From Boseongicola sp. SB0675_bin_26 (GTDB taxonomy: Bacteria > Pseudomonadota > Alphaproteobacteria > Rhodobacterales > Rhodobacteraceae): DNA of 10,140 bases. Positions 7,185 through 10,140 of the stretch are shown piece by piece. The stretch is taken from contig VYCX01000094.1 in the NCBI GenBank assembly GCA_009843725.1, forward strand, positions 1 through 10,140, given 5' to 3'. Each line of letters begins with the position of its first letter. Positions within the stretch are counted from its first letter, which is position 1. The notes beneath the pieces were generated by a model, which had not been told where the DNA came from, did not search any database, and worked only from the letters and a program-made list of their open reading frames with translations. Made by a program: the position numbers and the translations under genes.

Positions 7185-8186
7185 TCAGCCGCCCAGCATC
7201 CATTTCCCGTCTGGCCAGAACGCATGAAAGGCGAACGCGAACATCACGTCATGCGGGACGTCCCGAGCCTGCGCATCACGCACCCGGATCGTGCCGACGT
7301 CCTTCCCCGCACCGATGTCGCTCGAATCCAGCGCGGAGGCCTGCCCGCTCGTCCACGAAATCGTCACGCCCGCCTCGGTCACCTGGCCCTCCTCGCGCAA
7401 ACGGCTCACCGGCCAGGCCTGATCGCCTACACGGACCACGCGCGCCAAGGCAGGAATGCCGTGCGGCGGGAGTTCGCCAGCGTAGAGAAAAGGGCGCAGC
7501 GAGGAATCGTAGGACACGTACGGATTTCGCCCGTACATCCTAGGCCACTTGGGCTGGTCCATGACCAGGCCATCCGGATTCCTGACCTTGAACTCCGCCC
7601 AGCTTTCCATCCATGACGGCAGCGGCACGAGTTCGGTGCCAGTCAGTTCGCCCACGATGCCCGTGCCGATGGCCTGCTGCCACCAGCTCTCCGTTTCGCG
7701 GTCGAACATCACCATGTCGGAATTCCTGAGCTTTCCGGACACACCGAAGGTCAGGACCCGCCCGTCCACGCGCCTGTCAAAGGTCAACCCCGAATTGCAA
7801 AGCGGACAGAACGTCACGGCCACAGGCACGCCGCCAACCGTGTCGTTCACGATCTCGTGCCAAGTCAGGTAGCGCACCGGATAGGACCGCGGCACGGAGC
7901 CGTCTATCTCGACCGTGATCACCGGCTCCCTGTCCCCGATCGTGTCCTCTTCGGCAACGGCTATGAACTCAGGGGCGCTGAGCGCCGGGATTCCGTCCCT
8001 TGGCGGTCCGCCGGACATGATCTCCCTCCAGTTCTCGATGCTCGTGGTCTCGAAATCCGTATTTGGCCATTCGTGCTTCCAGAACGCGGGTTCTGCACTC
8101 GCCTTGCCGTGGCCAAACAAGCCGGGCCCGGCCGTGCCCAGCCCAAGAGCCAGCACCAAGACGCAGAACGAGCGGATGATTTGCAT
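7185..8186 (-). CDS. DUF3179 domain-containing protein, exported
   Basis: This 333-residue protein has a Sec-type signal peptide: a basic start, a hydrophobic core at about residues 9-24, and probable cleavage after ASA at 29-31. The mature part should act in the periplasm. The rest is DUF3179, recognised by YLTWHEIVNDTVGGVPVAVT (106-125), the FCPLCNSG box with Cys127 and Cys130, LTFGVSGKLRNSDMVMFDR (145-163) and ESWWQQ. The molecular function of this family is not established; the paired cysteines could serve metal or thiol chemistry. ATG at 8186 was chosen because GGGGAG sits seven bases upstream. An in-frame ATG at 8219 would add 11 residues before the signal peptide. It is divergent from the DUF6314 gene and appears to be transcribed alone. 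Confidence 0.9.
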   Translation of the reverse strand: MQIIRSFCVLVLALGLGTAGPGLFGHGKASAEPAFWKHEWPNTDFETTSIENWREIMSGGPPRDGIPALSAPEFIAVAEEDTIGDREPVITVEIDGSVPRSYPVRYLTWHEIVNDTVGGVPVAVTFCPLCNSGLTFDRRVDGRVLTFGVSGKLRNSDMVMFDRETESWWQQAIGTGIVGELTGTELVPLPSWMESWAEFKVRNPDGLVMDQPKWPRMYGRNPYVSYDSSLRPFLYAGELPPHGIPALARVVRVGDQAWPVSRLREEGQVTEAGVTISWTSGQASALDSSDIGAGKDVGTIRVRDAQARDVPHDVMFAFAFHAFWPDGKWMLGG

Positions 8187-8594
8187 GGACTGTCTCCCCA
8201 TTCCCGACATGCCTCCCAATCTCTTGCTGATCGTGGCATCCGCTCCCGAGACATGACAGCCCCAATCACGCGAGATTGATCGCCGCGTCGGCGCAGACCT
8301 GTTCCAGACAGGGACGTGGTGCTTGCACTACGCCCCCGCCCTGGTCATGCCGTGCCATTGCCGTCATGTCGTGTAACCGACACCTGGTCTGATGAATGCA
8401 GACACCGCCGCAGGGAATGCCCCTGCGTATTCCGTCGCGCCTGCAACAGATTCGCATTCTGGCAAGTCGTGCGGCAGTGCAGCAGCATGTCCGCAATTTC
8501 GAGTCACGCCGAGACGTGGAACTGGTGTGGAACTGGTGTATGGTTTTTTCTGGCGGAACCGAAATTGACATCTCTCGAGGGACAAGAAGGACCG
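8187..8594. other. 408-bp divergent intergenic region
   Basis: It separates the DUF3179 gene (minus) from the DUF6314 gene (plus) and must hold promoters for both. No convincing promoter pair or RNA gene was identified. It contains an 11-bp tandem duplication near the DUF6314 start. TTGACA at 8567-8572 is too close to that start codon to serve as its -35 box. Confidence 0.4.
8516..8537 (+). repeat. Tandem duplication of an 11-bp unit
   Basis: GTGGAACTGGT occurs twice head to tail (8516-8526 and 8527-8537), and GT of a third unit follows. It is 57 bases upstream of the DUF6314 start codon, in its presumed leader or promoter, just before the sequence TATGGTTTTTT. Confidence 0.7.
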
Positions 8595-9044
8595 ATGGAA
8601 TCGCTTGCTGAGGCAAGGTCGGCCGAAATTGCATCGCTTTGGTCTCTCGTCGGTCAATGGTCTCTGGTGCGCCAGATCCGGCATGCCGACGGTCGCAAGA
8701 ATTCTCTCACTGGCGAGGTCGTGTTCACTCGTTCGGGTTCCCGATTGATTCAGGACGAGTCCGGGCTTCTCCGGCTCGACGACCAGGCTCTTGAGGCCCG
8801 CCAACGCCTTGTCTGGAAGCAGGACGGGTCTTTGTTGAGGGTTCATTTCGCGGACATGCGACCGTTTCACGAATTCCCTCTCGGAATCGCCGATCCCGAG
8901 GCGGTCCATGATTGTCCGCCGGATCGATACCATGTCGCCTACGACTTTGCGCATTGGCCGATCTGGGGGAGCGTGTGGACCGTGACCGGGCCGCGCAAGG
9001 ACTACGTCATGAACTCCACCTACACGCCCGATCAAGGCGGGTGA
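8595..9044 (+). CDS. DUF6314 family protein
   Basis: This is a 149-residue soluble protein without signal peptide or membrane helix. It matches the pattern I know for DUF6314, a small proteobacterial family of unknown function. The features are LVGQWSLVRQIRHADGR (18-34), a GEVVFTRSG strand, the central FADMRPFHEF (about 85-94), and the strongly conserved-looking end YHVAYDFAHWPIW followed by WTVTGPRKDYVMNSTY. The composition suggests a compact beta-barrel, lipocalin-like fold, but that is inference. The ATG at 8595 has AAGGA three bases upstream. It precedes bioY on the same strand by 213 bases, so co-transcription is possible but not shown. Confidence 0.85.
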   Translation: MESLAEARSAEIASLWSLVGQWSLVRQIRHADGRKNSLTGEVVFTRSGSRLIQDESGLLRLDDQALEARQRLVWKQDGSLLRVHFADMRPFHEFPLGIADPEAVHDCPPDRYHVAYDFAHWPIWGSVWTVTGPRKDYVMNSTYTPDQGG

Positions 9045-9192
9045 CGAAGAACAAGTCCAGCAATTCAGGTTCATTTTCTTGCCTTTGCGGCGCTCGGCCG
9101 TGACAGCGGCCCGAACGATGTCCGCGCCCGTGAATCCGTTTCGATTGCGCAGCTTCGCGCACTGTCGCATCGCCTGTCCGCACTTTGCCACC

Positions 9193-9220
9193 TTGCACGT
9201 TCGAGGTGTCGCATGATAAG
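9193..9220 (+). promoter_or_regulatory. Possible promoter of bioY
   Basis: TTGCAC (9193-9198) and GATAAG (9215-9220) are separated by 16 bases and end 37 bases before the bioY start. The match to a housekeeping sigma-factor promoter is moderate. I found no BioR-type box (TTAT-N2-ATAA) in 9045-9257. Confidence 0.3.
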
Positions 9221-9257
9221 CACCCGCCAAAGGAATCCTGAACAGAGGAACAGGCCC

Positions 9258-9857
9258 ATGACAACGCTCGCCACCCGTCCGGTTCTTGCTGACACGTTCT
9301 GGGAAACGACCGAGACCGGAATCTGGATCAAGCGTATCGCCCTCGTTGTCGCGGGCGTTCTTGCCCTGACGATTGCGGCTAAGCTCAAGGTGCCCATGTG
9401 GCCGGTTCCGATCACCATGGGCACCTTTGCGGTCCTGGCAATCGGCACGGCCTACGGCCCGGCCCTCGGCCTGTCCACCATTCTGGTTTACCTGCTCGTC
9501 GGCGCATTCGGGCTTGATGTCTTCGCCGGCAACTCGGCCGGGACAACCGGTTTGACCTACATGATGGGCACCACCGGCGGCTACCTTGTCGGATACGCCC
9601 TGGCCGCAACGGCGCTCGGCTGGTTCGCCCGCAAAGGCTGGGACAGGGAAATCAAGTGGATGGCCCTGGCGCTGCTGATCGGCAACGCGATCATCTACGT
9701 GCCCGGCCTGCTTTGGCTTGGTCAAGTCGTGGGCTGGGACAAGCCTGTCCTGGCGTGGGGCCTCTGGCCGTTCCTGATCGGCGACGCATTGAAGCTCGTG
9801 CTTGCCGCACTTGTCATTCCGGGCCTCTGGAAACTGGTGGGCGACGCCCGAGCCTGA
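9258..9857 (+). CDS. bioY: Biotin transporter BioY (ECF S-component)
   Basis: This 199-residue inner-membrane protein is the substrate-binding S-component of the energy-coupling-factor biotin importer. Several hydrophobic helices begin at about residue 24. Family hallmarks are WPVPITMGTFAVLAIG at the end of the first helix region, TTGLTYMMGTTGGYLVGYAL in the middle (the TGGYLxG motif), and WPFLIGDALKLVLAAL near the C-terminus. The chosen start is ATG at 9258, with AGAGGA eight bases upstream; an in-frame ATG at 9213 would add 15 charged residues and has no such site. The ATPase (BioM) and T-component (BioN) genes are not within the window. BioY may use units encoded elsewhere or work alone, as reported for some solitary BioY proteins. 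It converges on ccmB with a 110-bp gap. Confidence 0.93.
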   Translation: MTTLATRPVLADTFWETTETGIWIKRIALVVAGVLALTIAAKLKVPMWPVPITMGTFAVLAIGTAYGPALGLSTILVYLLVGAFGLDVFAGNSAGTTGLTYMMGTTGGYLVGYALAATALGWFARKGWDREIKWMALALLIGNAIIYVPGLLWLGQVVGWDKPVLAWGLWPFLIGDALKLVLAALVIPGLWKLVGDARA

Positions 9858-9912
9858 GACATTTGCGACCAAGTTGGACGCCTTGCCCTGCGCGGCCACG
9901 TGACGTTTTCAT

Positions 9913-9940
9913 CGCGATGCCCGTCGTGGAGTTCATCGCG
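9913..9940. terminator. Hairpin between convergent bioY and ccmB
   Basis: CGCGATG (9913-9919) and CATCGCG (9934-9940) form a perfect seven-base-pair stem around a 14-base loop, placed between two genes that end toward each other. There is no T-run on either side, so a bidirectional terminator role is plausible only from position. Confidence 0.3.
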
Positions 9941-9967
9941 TGCGCCGGCATCCTCGCTTCGTCCTGA

Positions 9968-10140
9968 TCAACGCAGGTTGCCGCGAAGGGTCATGGCACA
10001 GGCAAAGGGCAGGACGGCAAGGCTGCCAAGCGTGATCAGCGCCAGCAGAAGCAGCGGCATGGCGTTGCCCTGCCCGGCAGCGGTGCGGCTGACGGCCTCG
10101 GACCCGAAGATCAGGGTCGGCACGTAAAGCGGCAGCACAA
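9968..10140 (-). CDS. ccmB: Heme exporter protein CcmB, C-terminal part (truncated by window edge)
   Basis: The last 56 residues of a membrane protein are present, ending at the TGA at 9968-9970. The gene begins beyond the right edge. The stretch VLPLYVPTLIFGSEAVSR, a loop, a hydrophobic helix (LLLLALITLGSLAVLPFA) and the ending AMTLRGNLR match the C-terminus of CcmB. CcmB is the membrane subunit that works with the ATPase CcmA, and with CcmC/CcmD, in delivering heme to CcmE during periplasmic cytochrome c maturation. In many alphaproteobacteria ccmC directly follows ccmB. Here ccmB is followed by the convergent bioY gene, so ccmC must be elsewhere or the cluster is rearranged. Confidence 0.85.
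   Translation of the reverse strand, partial: VLPLYVPTLIFGSEAVSRTAAGQGNAMPLLLLALITLGSLAVLPFACAMTLRGNLR

Noticed and set aside
8567..8594. TTGACA as -35 box for the DUF6314 gene
   Set aside because: A -10 box at normal spacing would fall on the ribosome binding site, leaving no room for a leader.
8364..9899. A 511-codon open frame on the minus strand across bioY and the DUF6314 gene
   Set aside because: It is antisense to two recognised genes, has low-complexity polar composition without any family motif, and arises easily in GC-rich DNA.
1..10140. CRISPR arrays, rRNA genes and intact insertion sequences
   Set aside because: No regularly spaced repeats, no rRNA-like sequence and no transposase with flanking inverted repeats were seen.

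Overview
The window looks like the chromosome of an alphaproteobacterium, most likely of the Rhodobacterales (Roseobacter/Rhodobacter group). The basis is the high GC content, the GC-rich third codon positions, and the gene set: a DUF3179 protein, a DUF6314 protein, BioY, CcmB, a KamA-family protein, and an integrase remnant of a type I associate with Rhodobacteraceae. Family assignments were made by eye from translated sequence, without database searches.

Layout from left to right. Positions 1-699 (minus strand) hold the N-terminal 233 residues of an MMPL/RND-type membrane exporter that runs off the left edge. Positions 700-1807 contain no gene I can name, only short coding-like remnants on the minus strand. 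Positions 1808-1897 are a complete tRNA-Ser(CGA), including CCA. A frameshifted N-terminal fragment of a tyrosine-recombinase integrase follows directly (about 2059-2542), then unassigned sequence, then an intact EamA/DMT-family permease on the minus strand (3298-4245). A 17-bp exact copy of the tRNA 3' end plus three flanking bases recurs at 4669-4685. I read 1884-4685 as the decayed remnant of a small tRNA-integrated element (about 2.8 kb) whose only intact gene is the permease.

To the right of this islet are a KamA-family radical SAM aminomutase (4851-6194, minus), a gene-poor stretch of about 1 kb (6195-7184) with a palindrome upstream of kamA, an exported DUF3179 protein (7185-8186, minus), and, divergently, a DUF6314 protein (8595-9044, plus) followed by the biotin transporter S-component BioY (9258-9857, plus). 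BioY converges on the 3' end of ccmB (9968 to the right edge, minus), part of the cytochrome c heme-export machinery.

The genes do not form one pathway. They are mostly single transcription units separated by long spacers. The most informative structure is the tRNA-Ser islet, where att-type direct repeats, a dead integrase and a surviving transporter fit together as the footprint of an old integration. I did not see a multi-gene system that looks new. The most function-relevant oddity is that the KamA homologue keeps the radical-SAM cysteines and a candidate PLP lysine, but appears to lack an aspartate that canonical lysine 2,3-aminomutase uses to recognise its substrate.
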